This document shows positions 26,273-34,729 of a stretch of DNA of 64,000 nucleotides, piece after piece (position 1 is the stretch's first letter; the number at the start of each line of letters is the position of its first letter). Below the pieces are notes generated by a model. The model was not told the DNA's origin. It did no database searches and worked only from the letters and a program-made list of their open reading frames with translations. This DNA comes from JACMLD01 sp963705285 (GTDB lineage: Bacteria > Bacteroidota > Bacteroidia > Chitinophagales > Chitinophagaceae), in the NCBI GenBank assembly GCA_963705285.1, contig OY970066.1, forward strand, positions 1,984,001 through 2,048,000, read 5' to 3'. A program made the translations under genes and the position numbers.

Positions 26273-26728
26273 ATGAAAATTACCGCACAGGAAGAATACG
26301 GCCTTCGCATACTTATTCGCATAGCGGGTTGTAAGGATAAAGCCGGCTTGAGCATTCCTCAGCTTAGCGAAACGGAAGGCCTGAGCAGCCACTATGTTGC
26401 CAAGCTGACGCGTATACTAAGGATGGGCGGGTTTATAAATAGTACACCAGGCCTCAAAGGCGGTTATGTGCTGGCCAAACCCTCCGGTGAAATAGGCATT
26501 AAGCAGGTATTGAAAGTGCTGGGCGGCGTATTGTTTGATCAGGATTTTTGCGGCACACATGCAGGGTCCTTAAAACTCTGCACCAACTCGGTAGATTGTT
26601 CTGCACGCTCCCTCTGGCAAATGATCCAGTTTACAGTAGATCAGTTGCTCGACAAAATTACCCTCCAGGATCTCGCCAATACAGAGAATGAATCTGCCAA
26701 AAACCTGAACGTGATGTTAGAAAGATAG
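26273..26728 (+). CDS. Rrf2-family transcriptional regulator (IscR-like)
   Basis: 151 residues. A winged-helix domain comes first (MKITAQEEYGLRILIRIA, LSSHYVAKLTRILRMGGF and the wing GLKGGYVLAK). Three cysteines follow, C93, C103 and C109, in the region where IscR binds a [2Fe-2S] cluster with Cys92, Cys98 and Cys104. Spacing is wider between the first two. The likely job is Fe-S-status control of this same suf operon. The gene is last in the operon rather than first, 12 bases after the DUF59 gene. Confidence 0.9.
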   Translation: MKITAQEEYGLRILIRIAGCKDKAGLSIPQLSETEGLSSHYVAKLTRILRMGGFINSTPGLKGGYVLAKPSGEIGIKQVLKVLGGVLFDQDFCGTHAGSLKLCTNSVDCSARSLWQMIQFTVDQLLDKITLQDLANTENESAKNLNVMLER

Positions 26729-26740
26729 CAGGGCCATCAG

Positions 26741-27100
26741 TTACATGTAGAATGTTTCCGAAACAATTTTGCCATCCTTTACTTCGTACACGCCGAGTTC
26801 CATAATATTCATACGACCCTTTTCTTTCATGGTGATATCCATGTGCATAGTACAAGCAAAAGAATTGCTGGCTATTAGTGGTTCAGACACTTCAAGCTGG
26901 TGTGTTTCCTGCACCATCGCTTCCCATTTTTTTCCTTTCTCAATAATTGCATCCAGCCCCTTTGTTTCTTTTGCAAAAGCGGGTGTGGCCTCAGGCTCAA
27001 TACTTACAGCTTCTTTGGCAAATAATTCTGTTTGAGCAGTCTCGTACTGTCCCTGGCGGCAAAGTATCACGAGGCGGGCGGCAATTTCATGTGTAGTCAT
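26741..27100 (-). CDS. SnoaL-like / NTF2-fold domain protein
   Basis: 119 residues, no signal peptide. The layout fits a SnoaL-like alpha+beta cone: an N-terminal helix (HEIAARLVILCRQGQYETAQ), ELFAKEAVSIEP, the KGLDAIIEKGKKWEAMV helix, and a final strand set (MNIMELGVYEVKDGKIVSETFYM). Such proteins are small enzymes or ligand binders, and the function here is unknown. It is convergent with the Rrf2 gene with only 12 bases between stops. Confidence 0.8.
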   Translation of the reverse strand: MTTHEIAARLVILCRQGQYETAQTELFAKEAVSIEPEATPAFAKETKGLDAIIEKGKKWEAMVQETHQLEVSEPLIASNSFACTMHMDITMKEKGRMNIMELGVYEVKDGKIVSETFYM

Positions 27101-27673
27101 AGTAATCGTTTTAAAAAGTGATCAGGGGTTATAACCTGTATACCTATTGTAACCAGATTTCATGCCACTTCTCCGGCATCAGCGGTTGATTTACCCGGTA
27201 GAATAGGTTGGGAGGGTGTTAGGTATATTGCTACCGTTTTTAAACTAAAAAAAAGGCTCCTTTATTTACAACACAGGTGGTTTTGGTAACACGTATTAAA
27301 TGTAAATTATGTGACGCGTGTGTGGTGCATGGTTAAGCAGGGGATAAAAATATTCGGTTATTAGTAATCGTTATACAATAAACATCCAGGCAATTTAGGC
27401 CGCTTTCTTTCTATTCCCATCGCTCTAGCGGCCGCAACCAGTTTTGCATTTCCTGGTCCTGCACATCATCAATAATTATGGATGAGAACGAGAAAGGCGT
27501 ATCCACCTGATGTTGTTTGGAAAAATGAACTGTATTAGTATTGCTCCCAGGTTACTCTACTCCTTAATTCCCGCTCCCGGAAATTTTTTCCCATTCCAAT
27601 ACTATAAAGTACTAACAGGCGTTTGCTGGCTTGATCAAAAAAAAATAATGTTATGGAGCGGCGGCTATTGTTA
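27101..27673. other. Long intergenic region, no confident gene
   Basis: About 570 bases between the SnoaL-like start and the TerC stop. A minus-strand frame from about 27547 down to 27416 is open without a Met and reads SKQHQVDTPFSFSS, then IIIDDVQDQEMQNWLRPLE, so it could be the tail of a decayed gene, but this is weak. Plus-strand frames overlapping TerC (27510-27746) are shadows. No repeat or RNA gene was recognised. Confidence 0.4.
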
Positions 27674-28495
27674 TCATTTTGCCATGTCGTTGTACTCCGT
27701 GGGCTTGGCGGTGTTGGTCCTTCTGCCTCCGGGTTCACGCAATTGAACAGGATTCTTCGATTTATTTCTTTTACGCATCCACATATTTAATAACTCCACA
27801 CCAAAAGAAAAGGCCATGGCAAAATAGATATACGCTTTATCAATATGGCTGTGGTGCAGCGGCTCAAGTCCTTCAAAGAAAAGGCTGAAACCTACCATCA
27901 GCAAAAATGCCAGGGCCAGCATTTTAAGCGTAGGATGTTTATGAATGAAAGAAGAAATTTTTTCAGAGAAAAAAAACATGATGATCATGGCAATAATTAC
28001 TGCAATGATCATTACGTTCACAATCTTTGCCAGCCCCACCGCGGTAATAATACTGTCGAAAGAAAACACCATGTCTATCAGTATGATCTGCCCTATTACC
28101 GAGCCAAAGGAGGCGGGCTTGCTGTTTACCTTCTCATCCAGTTCATCGCCTTCCAGCTTCTCGTGTATTTCTTTTACGGTTTTATACAACAAGAATATAC
28201 CGCCGGCAAACATAATTACGTTGCGCAGGTTGAAAGGGTAATGCGTATTGCGCCAGTTAAAACCAAACAATTCGTTGCTGCCATTCTTTACCAGCCAGCC
28301 AATACCCATAAGCAGTAAGATTCTTACAGCAATGCCGGCAAACATCCAGATGCGACGGGCGGTAAGTTTTTGTTTGTCATTTAACCTGCCCATGAGGATA
28401 GACACAAATATGACATTGTCTATGCCCAATACAATTTCAAGCACAGTAAGAGTAAGTAAACTAATCAGTGCATCCGCGGTCAACAATTCCTGCAT
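27674..28495 (-). CDS. TerC-family integral membrane protein
   Basis: 273 residues from the ATG at 28495; upstream in-frame codons to 28603 cross the predicted promoter and are rejected. Several membrane helices are visible. The TerC signature VLEIVLGIDNVIFVSIL lies in the first helix, and a second acidic motif, DMVFSFDSIITAVG, in a later one; the two acidic clusters are thought to bind metal. The cytoplasmic loop EIHEKLEGDELDEK and the Lys/Arg-rich tail are typical. TerC proteins are linked to metal (Mn) export and tellurite resistance. It has its own promoter. Confidence 0.92.
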   Translation of the reverse strand: MQELLTADALISLLTLTVLEIVLGIDNVIFVSILMGRLNDKQKLTARRIWMFAGIAVRILLLMGIGWLVKNGSNELFGFNWRNTHYPFNLRNVIMFAGGIFLLYKTVKEIHEKLEGDELDEKVNSKPASFGSVIGQIILIDMVFSFDSIITAVGLAKIVNVMIIAVIIAMIIMFFFSEKISSFIHKHPTLKMLALAFLLMVGFSLFFEGLEPLHHSHIDKAYIYFAMAFSFGVELLNMWMRKRNKSKNPVQLREPGGRRTNTAKPTEYNDMAK

Positions 28496-28514
28496 AATGG
28501 GTTCTTTAAAGACG

Positions 28515-28549
28515 CAAAAATAGCTGAACATAGTTGAACTACGATCAAA
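28515..28549 (-). promoter_or_regulatory. Predicted terC promoter (TTTG - 23 - TATTTTTG)
   Basis: On the minus strand TATTTTTG (28522-28515) matches the Bacteroidota -7 consensus TAnnTTTG. A TTTG (28549-28546) sits 23 bases before it as -33 element. The terC ATG follows 19 bases after the -7 element. Confidence 0.65.
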
Positions 28550-28739
28550 GCACGTTTTTTTACCCGATCTTTTGGGTCGTTGCCAAATCTTATTTTCTGG
28601 CACAATTTTTTACCCCATGGACTGTTATTATAAAAATCACCTAACCCTGTTTGTTTGATTCTACTTCTACCTGAATTTAATTTTTAATGTGCATGTCGGC
28701 AAAGCCATTGGCGTGCATCCATCAAACAAATCCTAACCG

Positions 28740-29318
28740 ATGAAACAGGTTTTTATTTTACTGCTGCTAACAGCGGCGTTTACCGCCCGCGCACAATACA
28801 GCGCTGATGAAAATTTTAGCGGCCGCATAAGAGCAGGGGTAGCTTACACACATGATTTTCCAGGGCTTCGTGGCGCCAGTGCTTATCTTGAATACAGCTT
28901 TCCTTTAAATGAATGGATACAAGGCGGAATTGGTATAAGAAGGGTGCAAACCAGTGGCTTTCCGCGTACAGAAACCGTACGTGAATATACAAAGGCTACC
29001 GCGCTCGATTTCAAGCTGCTATTTGTGCCTTATCATACAGAATATGCAGCCCTCAGAATTGGTGCCGGTTATTCTTTCTCATTCTATAATATCAGGCGTT
29101 CTTACCCCGTGTATGTAGCACATGCCGACCCGGCTGCCACCCCGGAAATCTCTTCATGGCCGCAAACAGATGCAACAGGCCGCACCCGTGGCATCAGCGT
29201 TACAGCAGAATATGAATACAATGTGAGCGAGCGATTTTCCGCAGGCGCTAAAATTGAAGTATGCAAAGCGTATGGAACCGTAGTAATGGGTGGCCCGTTT
29301 GTGGCGGTGAAATTGTAA
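28740..29318 (+). CDS. Small outer-membrane beta-barrel protein, hypothetical
   Basis: 192 residues. The signal peptide MKQVFILLLLTAAFTARAQ has a typical ARAQ cleavage site. The mature part alternates aromatic and polar residues in strands (IRAGVAYTHDF, ASAYLEYSFPL, WIQGGIGIRRV, LRIGAGYSFSFYN, VTAEYEYNVSE) and ends in FVAVKL, consistent with an 8-stranded barrel. No specific family recognised. Its 3' end runs into a long repeat tract that separates it from convergent pyrD. Confidence 0.75.
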   Translation: MKQVFILLLLTAAFTARAQYSADENFSGRIRAGVAYTHDFPGLRGASAYLEYSFPLNEWIQGGIGIRRVQTSGFPRTETVREYTKATALDFKLLFVPYHTEYAALRIGAGYSFSFYNIRRSYPVYVAHADPAATPEISSWPQTDATGRTRGISVTAEYEYNVSERFSAGAKIEVCKAYGTVVMGGPFVAVKL

Positions 29319-29322
29319 TCGT

Positions 29323-29578
29323 GAGGCGTCAGGCGTCAGTCGTGAGTGGTCAGTGGTCAGTCGTGAGTGGTCAGTCATGAGTGGTCAGTGGTCAGTGGTC
29401 AGTCGTCAGTCGTCAGTCGTGAGACTTCTGGCACAAAGCAACGCCGCGTAAATTACCTAGCAAGCGATTCACGTCTCACTCTTCACGCTTAACGCCTCCC
29501 GCCTCACGCCTCACGCTTCACGTCTCACGCTTCACGCCTCCCGCCTCACGCCTCCCGCCTCACGTCTCACGCCTCCCG
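29323..29578. repeat. Low-complexity tract in two opposed halves between convergent genes
   Basis: The left half (about 29323-29423) is built from GTGAGG, GTCAG, CGTGAG and GTGGTCAGT words. The right half (about 29466-29578) is built from CACGTCTCAC, GCTTCACG, GCCTCCCGCCTCACG and similar words. The left half is roughly the complement of the right (GTGAGGCGT against ACGCCTCAC), so a long imperfect hairpin is possible. The tract lies between the barrel gene and pyrD and enters the end of pyrD. Confidence 0.85.
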
Positions 29579-30646
29579 TAATTCCTTGCAAATATTCTTT
29601 GCTATTCCGGGGCCTTCATAAATAAAACCAGTCCAGACCTGTATCAGTGCCGCACCGGCTTGTAATTTTTCTTTGGCGTCTGCTGCTGTAAAAATGCCGC
29701 CCGATGCAATCACGGGTATACGGCCATTGGTTTGCTGGTGTATGTACTGCACAATTTCAGTAGCTCGGGCGGTAAGTGGTTTTCCGCTTAAACCCCCGGC
29801 ACCAATCGCTGCAAGCCGCGCCTGGTCTGTTAGCAATCCTGCCCGGTTAATGGTAGTGTTCGCAGCCACCAATCCATCCAGGCGTATTTCCAAAGCAAGA
29901 TCAATGACGTCGTCAATTTGTTCACGCGTAAGATCAGGCGCAATTTTTAGCAACAACGGTTTTGGAACGCTATGTTGTTGGTTAATGGTTTGCAGGTGAG
30001 ATAAGATTTTGCGCAGCGAATCTTTCTCTTGCAGTTCCCGCAGCCCGGGCGTATTGGGTGAACTTACATTCACTACAAAATAGTCTACGCAATCAAACAG
30101 TTCGCGAAAACAAATTTCATAATCGCGCCAGGCCTCTTCGTTGGGCGTTACTTTGTTCTTGCCTATATTGCCGCCAATGATAAGCGGTGTACCGTTTTTT
30201 TGCGATGATAAACGTGAGGTAGAACGTGATTTTTTGTACGACTTCCATTGCCGCAATCTTTCCGCAACGGCCTTTACTCCATGATTATTAAAACCCATGC
30301 GATTAATGAGGGCTTTGTCTTTCGGCAACCGAAACAACCTTGGTTTTTCATTGCCATCCTGTGGCTTGGGTGTTACAGTACCTATTTCAACAAAACCAAA
30401 ACCGAGTGCTTCCAGCTCATTGAGGTACAGCGCGTTTTTATCGAATCCTGCGGCAAGGCCTACCGGGTTTTTAAAATGCAGGCCAAACAATTCATGGCTG
30501 ATGCCGCTGGCGTTTACCGTAAGCCGGCGGGCAATCAGTTTTTTTACAAAAGGAATATAACACAACCACCGCAGGCTGTTCATGGCAAAGTAGTGCACCC
30601 ATTCGGGGTCAAACAGAAAAAGAAAACTGCGTAAAGCTTTATACAT
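29567..30646 (-). CDS. pyrD: Dihydroorotate dehydrogenase, quinone-dependent (class 2)
   Basis: 359 residues. An N-terminal helical segment (ALRSFLFLFDPEWVHYFAM) that attaches class 2 enzymes to the membrane is present. The FMN barrel follows: NPVGLAAGFDKNA, FVEIGTVTPKPQ, LINRMGFNNHG, GGNIGKNK, the catalytic Ser in VVNVSSPNTPGLREL, LLKIAPDL and IPVIASGGIF. It oxidises dihydroorotate to orotate in pyrimidine synthesis using menaquinone. A short Ser/Lys-rich insertion (KSYKKSRSTSRLSSQKNG) lies at about 135-152. The last codons (Arg-Glu-Ala-stop) are made of the adjacent repeat. Confidence 0.95.
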   Translation of the reverse strand: MYKALRSFLFLFDPEWVHYFAMNSLRWLCYIPFVKKLIARRLTVNASGISHELFGLHFKNPVGLAAGFDKNALYLNELEALGFGFVEIGTVTPKPQDGNEKPRLFRLPKDKALINRMGFNNHGVKAVAERLRQWKSYKKSRSTSRLSSQKNGTPLIIGGNIGKNKVTPNEEAWRDYEICFRELFDCVDYFVVNVSSPNTPGLRELQEKDSLRKILSHLQTINQQHSVPKPLLLKIAPDLTREQIDDVIDLALEIRLDGLVAANTTINRAGLLTDQARLAAIGAGGLSGKPLTARATEIVQYIHQQTNGRIPVIASGGIFTAADAKEKLQAGAALIQVWTGFIYEGPGIAKNICKELREA

Positions 30647-30660
30647 GCTGGCTGAACAGG

Positions 30661-31242
30661 TTAATGAAATGTAGCAGATTTATCAATAATCTCCTTGGAA
30701 AACAATTGGCTAACGATGGGGTCGCCATCCTTTAAATTTATAAAACACCAGTCTTTGGCATATTTGTCTTTTGCTCCCAGCATCAATGATGTAAGGTGGA
30801 TAACGATATTGCCGTTCTTGTCGAGACTTGTTTTTTCTTTACCAAACTGCGATTGCATGGCTGCAAGTATCACTTCATTTTCCTGCTGGGTTGAATCCGA
30901 ATCTTTGTGCTTAAAGCGCATGATCATTTTCATTGAATACCGTATTTTGGCATAACTGCCTTCCTGCATTTTGAAAACAGGATAGATGGAGTCGATGGTC
31001 AGTGAATCAAGCCCTATTTTTACCTGGTCATTATCAAATGTGTTTTGTAATGTTTCCATCATTTCATCGCGGGTTACCAGTGTAAATAGTTTTGGGTAAG
31101 TATAGGCCAGCACCGTGTCAAAATTCATGGTGTTGTTGGCGTGCATAAAATTGTTCAATCGCAGTTGCAGGCGGGCATCAGGCTGGGCTTCCACCACCAG
31201 TTTACAGCAAACCCCCACCAGTATCAATAAAAGGTTCTTCAT
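30661..31242 (-). CDS. Secreted hypothetical protein
   Basis: 193 residues with a signal peptide (NLLLILVGVCCKLVVEAQ). The mature part has a helical start (LQLRLNNFMHANNTMNFDTV), TYPKLFTLVTRDEMMETL, and a beta-rich remainder ending in WCFINLKDGDPIVSQLF. The layout suggests an NTF2-like or lipocalin-size fold, but I do not recognise a family. It lies 14 bases upstream of pyrD on the same strand and may be co-transcribed. Confidence 0.7.
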   Translation of the reverse strand: MKNLLLILVGVCCKLVVEAQPDARLQLRLNNFMHANNTMNFDTVLAYTYPKLFTLVTRDEMMETLQNTFDNDQVKIGLDSLTIDSIYPVFKMQEGSYAKIRYSMKMIMRFKHKDSDSTQQENEVILAAMQSQFGKEKTSLDKNGNIVIHLTSLMLGAKDKYAKDWCFINLKDGDPIVSQLFSKEIIDKSATFH

Positions 31243-31313
31243 CTGTAAAGTTTGCCCAAAAGAACGCCGAACCCGGTTACCGGCAAAAAGTTTTTATAAA
31301 TACAAATAAATAG

Positions 31314-31321
31314 TATTTTTG
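31314..31321 (+). promoter_or_regulatory. Candidate -7 element (TATTTTTG) of the thiolase gene
   Basis: TATTTTTG matches TAnnTTTG. No good TTTG was found at the expected -33 distance. If used, the 5' leader would be about 75 bases and would contain a GTGGAGGT stretch. Confidence 0.4.
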
Positions 31322-31400
31322 GTCTAGAAAGTTGCATAAACAACTTAATGGAAAAAGTGTTATATAGATAGCGTGGAGGTAAACAACTAAAAATTATTTT

Positions 31401-32576
31401 ATGCAGGAAGCCTATATTATTGCCGGGTTCAGAACAGCGGTAGGCAAATCAAAAAGGGGCGGGTTCAGGTTTACGCGGCCAGATGATTTGGCCATTGAGG
31501 TCATCCAGGGTTTGCTGGCCTCGGTACCACAATTAGATTCTAAAAGAGTAGATGATGTAATTGTAGGCAATGCTGTGCCGGAAGCAGAACAGGGCCTGCA
31601 GGTAGGCCGCATTATTGCCGCCAGGGCAGTGGGTATTCATGCACCGGGCATGACCGTAAACCGTTATTGTGCATCGGGGTTGGAAACGATTGCCATTGCT
31701 ACCGCCAAAATCAGGAGTGGGCAGGCTGAATGTATTATTGCAGGCGGTACCGAAAGCATGAGCATGGTACCCACAGCAGGCTGGAAAACAGTGCCCGCAT
31801 ATTCAATTGCAAAAGATGAACCTGACTATTACCTGAGCATGGGTTTAACCGCCGAAGCAGTGGCCAAAGAATACAAAGTAAGCAGGGAAGACCAGGATCA
31901 GTTTTCTTATAACTCTCACCAGAAAGCCATTAATGCTATAAAAAGCGGTCACTTCAAAACCGGTATATTGCCTGTTACGGTAGAAGAAGTATCGCTGGAT
32001 GCAAAAGGTAAAAAGCAAACTAAAAAGACAGTGGTAGATACGGATGAAGGGCCGCGCGCCGATACTTCTACCGATGCACTTGCCAAGTTAAAACCTGCGT
32101 TTGCCGCCGGTGGTTGCGTTACTGCCGGTAATTCTTCTCAAACCAGCGATGGTGCGGCATTTGTTATTGTGATGAGTGAAAAAATGATCAACGAACTGGG
32201 GCTTAAACCTATTGCGCGCCTTGTGGCTTGTGCATCTGCGGGTGTGCATCCCCGTATTATGGGCATTGGCCCGGTAGAAGCCATCCCAAAAGTGTTGAAG
32301 CAGGTAGACATGAACCTGGCGCAAATTGACCTGGTAGAACTCAATGAAGCGTTTGCGTCGCAGGCGCTGGCGGTGGTACGTCAGTTAGAAATAGATCCGG
32401 CCATTGTAAACATTAACGGAGGCGCTATAGCACTGGGTCACCCGCTGGGTTGTACAGGCGCCAAGTTAACCATACAGGTTACCAATGATATGAAACGGCT
32501 CAACAAAAAATACGGCATTGTATCGGCATGTGTGGGCGGCGGACAGGGCATTGCGGGCATAATAGAGAATATCTGA
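31401..32576 (+). CDS. Acetyl-CoA C-acyltransferase (thiolase)
   Basis: 391 residues, full thiolase length. The nucleophile is C90 in NRYCASGLETIA, the second motif is AGNSSQTSDGAAFV, the active-site His is H347 in IALGHPLGCTGAK, and the acid/base Cys is C377 in SACVGGGQG. It performs thiolytic cleavage or Claisen condensation of acyl-CoA. A degradative thiolase in beta-oxidation and a biosynthetic acetoacetyl-CoA thiolase cannot be told apart here; no fadB-like partner is nearby. Confidence 0.95.
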   Translation: MQEAYIIAGFRTAVGKSKRGGFRFTRPDDLAIEVIQGLLASVPQLDSKRVDDVIVGNAVPEAEQGLQVGRIIAARAVGIHAPGMTVNRYCASGLETIAIATAKIRSGQAECIIAGGTESMSMVPTAGWKTVPAYSIAKDEPDYYLSMGLTAEAVAKEYKVSREDQDQFSYNSHQKAINAIKSGHFKTGILPVTVEEVSLDAKGKKQTKKTVVDTDEGPRADTSTDALAKLKPAFAAGGCVTAGNSSQTSDGAAFVIVMSEKMINELGLKPIARLVACASAGVHPRIMGIGPVEAIPKVLKQVDMNLAQIDLVELNEAFASQALAVVRQLEIDPAIVNINGGAIALGHPLGCTGAKLTIQVTNDMKRLNKKYGIVSACVGGGQGIAGIIENI

Positions 32577-32824
32577 GGTCTGATGTATGATCTCTGATCT
32601 CTGATGTATGAAGTATGATGTCGGATCTCTGATGTATGATCTCCGAAGTAAGATGCCTGAGGTAAGAAGTAAGAAGGCTGATATATGATGTATGATGACT
32701 CAATCTGACCTCCGACTTCTAATTACCCGCCAAGCAAACGAATTTTCACATTTTCACATTAGCACATTAGCACATTTTTCAATTAGCACATTAACACATT
32801 TTTCAATTAGCACATTTCCACATC
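32577..32824. repeat. Two simple-sequence tracts after the thiolase gene
   Basis: The first tract (about 32577-32700) is made of TGATGTATGA, TCTCTGA and GAAGTAAGA words. The second (about 32745-32824) is made of CACATT, TTTTCA and AATTAGCACATT words; ATTAGCACATT recurs several times. Neither has a clean period. No gene is supported on either strand. Confidence 0.75.
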
Positions 32825-32844
32825 CGCGTATAACATGAGCATTT

Positions 32845-32869
32845 AAAAAGCCCCGTAATGGGGCTTTTT
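32845..32869 (+). terminator. Rho-independent terminator
   Basis: A perfect 10-base stem, AAAAAGCCCC (32845-32854) and GGGGCTTTTT (32860-32869), with a GTAAT loop. It lies 270 bases after the thiolase stop and 165 bases before the DUF1800 gene, so it likely ends the thiolase transcript. It is symmetric enough to act both ways. Confidence 0.85.
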
Positions 32870-33034
32870 ACGTATTGAACAATAATTTTTACGAGGAATT
32901 ATACTGTGGAGAACTAGAAGCGCGTTATTTCATAATATAGTAAGCGAGTGGCCTGAAGTTTGTTTTAAAGCCACCGAATCTTCCGGGATTCATTTATAAC
33001 CAATTATCATTAGAAAAACCAAAATCGTCCCCGT

Positions 33035-34711
33035 ATGGATAGACGAGCCTTTCTGACTGCAAAGCGCAAAACTTTACAGCGTAAGCCAGATACTGTGCAG
33101 CAAGTTGCCAGAACCCTGTCTGGCCTCACACCTTATAGCGGTGCATGGGATACCGAAGCTGTAGTTCACCTGTTAAAACGAACCATGTTTGGCGCCGCGC
33201 CACAAGACATTGCCTATTTCAGGGCCATGGATATGCAGCAGGCCATAGATGAACTGCTGAATCCCACTGCACCATTACCTGCTCCACCGGTAAAAGATTA
33301 CAATACCACAGATGCAGTTGTGCCTGATACGGCTATCGCTGCCGGCACTACCTGGGTAACTGATTATAGTAAAGATCCGGCCATACAAAGCTTTCGTATA
33401 GACTCGCTGAAAAAATGGAGCATTGGCGTACTCATTAACCAGGATAGAAGCGTGCGCGAAAAAATGGGTTTGTTCTGGCACAATCACTTTGCTACAGAAA
33501 CCACCGTAGTGGCAGAACCCCATGCATTGTATAAACATTATACCATGCTGAGAAATGGTGCTCTCGGTAATTTTAAAACACTGGTGCGCGATGTTACCAT
33601 AGACCCGGCCATGCTGGTGTACCTCAACGGCGATCAGAATACAAAAAATGCACCGGATGAAAACTATGCCCGTGAATTGCAGGAATTGTTTACACTCGGC
33701 AAAGCCAATATGCCCAATTACACGGAAGATGATGTAAAGGCCGCTGCCAAAGTATTAACCGGCTGGCGCCTCGATTTACCCAATACCGCGTCAGTCTTTA
33801 ACAGTGCCCAGCATGATACTGCCAGCAAGCAGTTTTCTTCTTTCTATAATAATACTTCTATAGCAGGCCGCAGCGGCGCTACCGCCGGTACAGATGAGCT
33901 GGATGATCTGCTGACCATGATCTTCAGCAAAAAGAATGAAGTGTCGCAGTTTATTGTGAGAAAAATATACCGCTGGTTTTGCTATTACACCATTGATGCT
34001 GCTGCGGAAGCCAATGTAATTGTGCCGCTGGCACAGATTTTTCAGAACAGCAACTGGGAAATAAAACCGGTACTGGAAGCACTCTTCAAAAGCGAACATT
34101 TTTTTGACGCGCTGAACCGCGGTTGCCTTATAAAAAGCCCTATTGATATTGCGGTTAATCTTTGCCGTGAGTTTTCAGTAGCCTTTCCTGATGCAGCCAC
34201 AGAGTACAAAGAAGCTTACAATATGTGGGATTTCATTCGCAATGAAACCGCCATTGCCACCCAGGAATACGGCGATCCGCCCAGCGTATCCGGCTGGCCG
34301 TCTTATTACCAGACACCGCAATTTTATGAGTTGTGGATCAATTCAGACACATTGCCCAAAAGAAATCATTTTACCGATATACTGGTCTATACAGGTTATA
34401 CCCGCAGCGGCAAAACACTTAAAATAGACCCTATCGCATTTGCGCAGCAGTTTTCTAATCCCGGCGATCCCAATGCATTGATAGACGATTCGCTGGCCAT
34501 TCTCTACCGCGTGCCCGTATCAGCCACTTCAAAAGCAACTATCAAGACTACCATATTATTGAGCGGTCAAACATCTGACTATTACTGGACAAATGCCTGG
34601 AACGCTTACCTGGCAAACCCTTCAGATACTATGGCCTATCAAACCGTATACATTCGCCTGCGCGATCTGTACCGGTATTTTATGAACCTGGCCGAATACC
34701 AACTGGCATAG
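33035..34711 (+). CDS. DUF1800 family protein
   Basis: 558 residues. DUF1800 landmarks are VVHLLKRTMFGAAPQDIAYF near the start, MGLFWHNHFATETTVV, NYARELQELFTLGK, YTEDDVKAAAKVLTGWRLD and GDPPSVSGWPSYYQTPQFYE. The N-terminus is MDRRAFLTAKRK: a twin-Arg-like box with no hydrophobic stretch after it. The family is almost always next to DUF1501, here 18 bases downstream, and the two probably act as an exported complex. Molecular function is unknown. Confidence 0.93.
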   Translation: MDRRAFLTAKRKTLQRKPDTVQQVARTLSGLTPYSGAWDTEAVVHLLKRTMFGAAPQDIAYFRAMDMQQAIDELLNPTAPLPAPPVKDYNTTDAVVPDTAIAAGTTWVTDYSKDPAIQSFRIDSLKKWSIGVLINQDRSVREKMGLFWHNHFATETTVVAEPHALYKHYTMLRNGALGNFKTLVRDVTIDPAMLVYLNGDQNTKNAPDENYARELQELFTLGKANMPNYTEDDVKAAAKVLTGWRLDLPNTASVFNSAQHDTASKQFSSFYNNTSIAGRSGATAGTDELDDLLTMIFSKKNEVSQFIVRKIYRWFCYYTIDAAAEANVIVPLAQIFQNSNWEIKPVLEALFKSEHFFDALNRGCLIKSPIDIAVNLCREFSVAFPDAATEYKEAYNMWDFIRNETAIATQEYGDPPSVSGWPSYYQTPQFYELWINSDTLPKRNHFTDILVYTGYTRSGKTLKIDPIAFAQQFSNPGDPNALIDDSLAILYRVPVSATSKATIKTTILLSGQTSDYYWTNAWNAYLANPSDTMAYQTVYIRLRDLYRYFMNLAEYQLA

Positions 34712-34729
34712 GGCTTAAAACCATATTTT

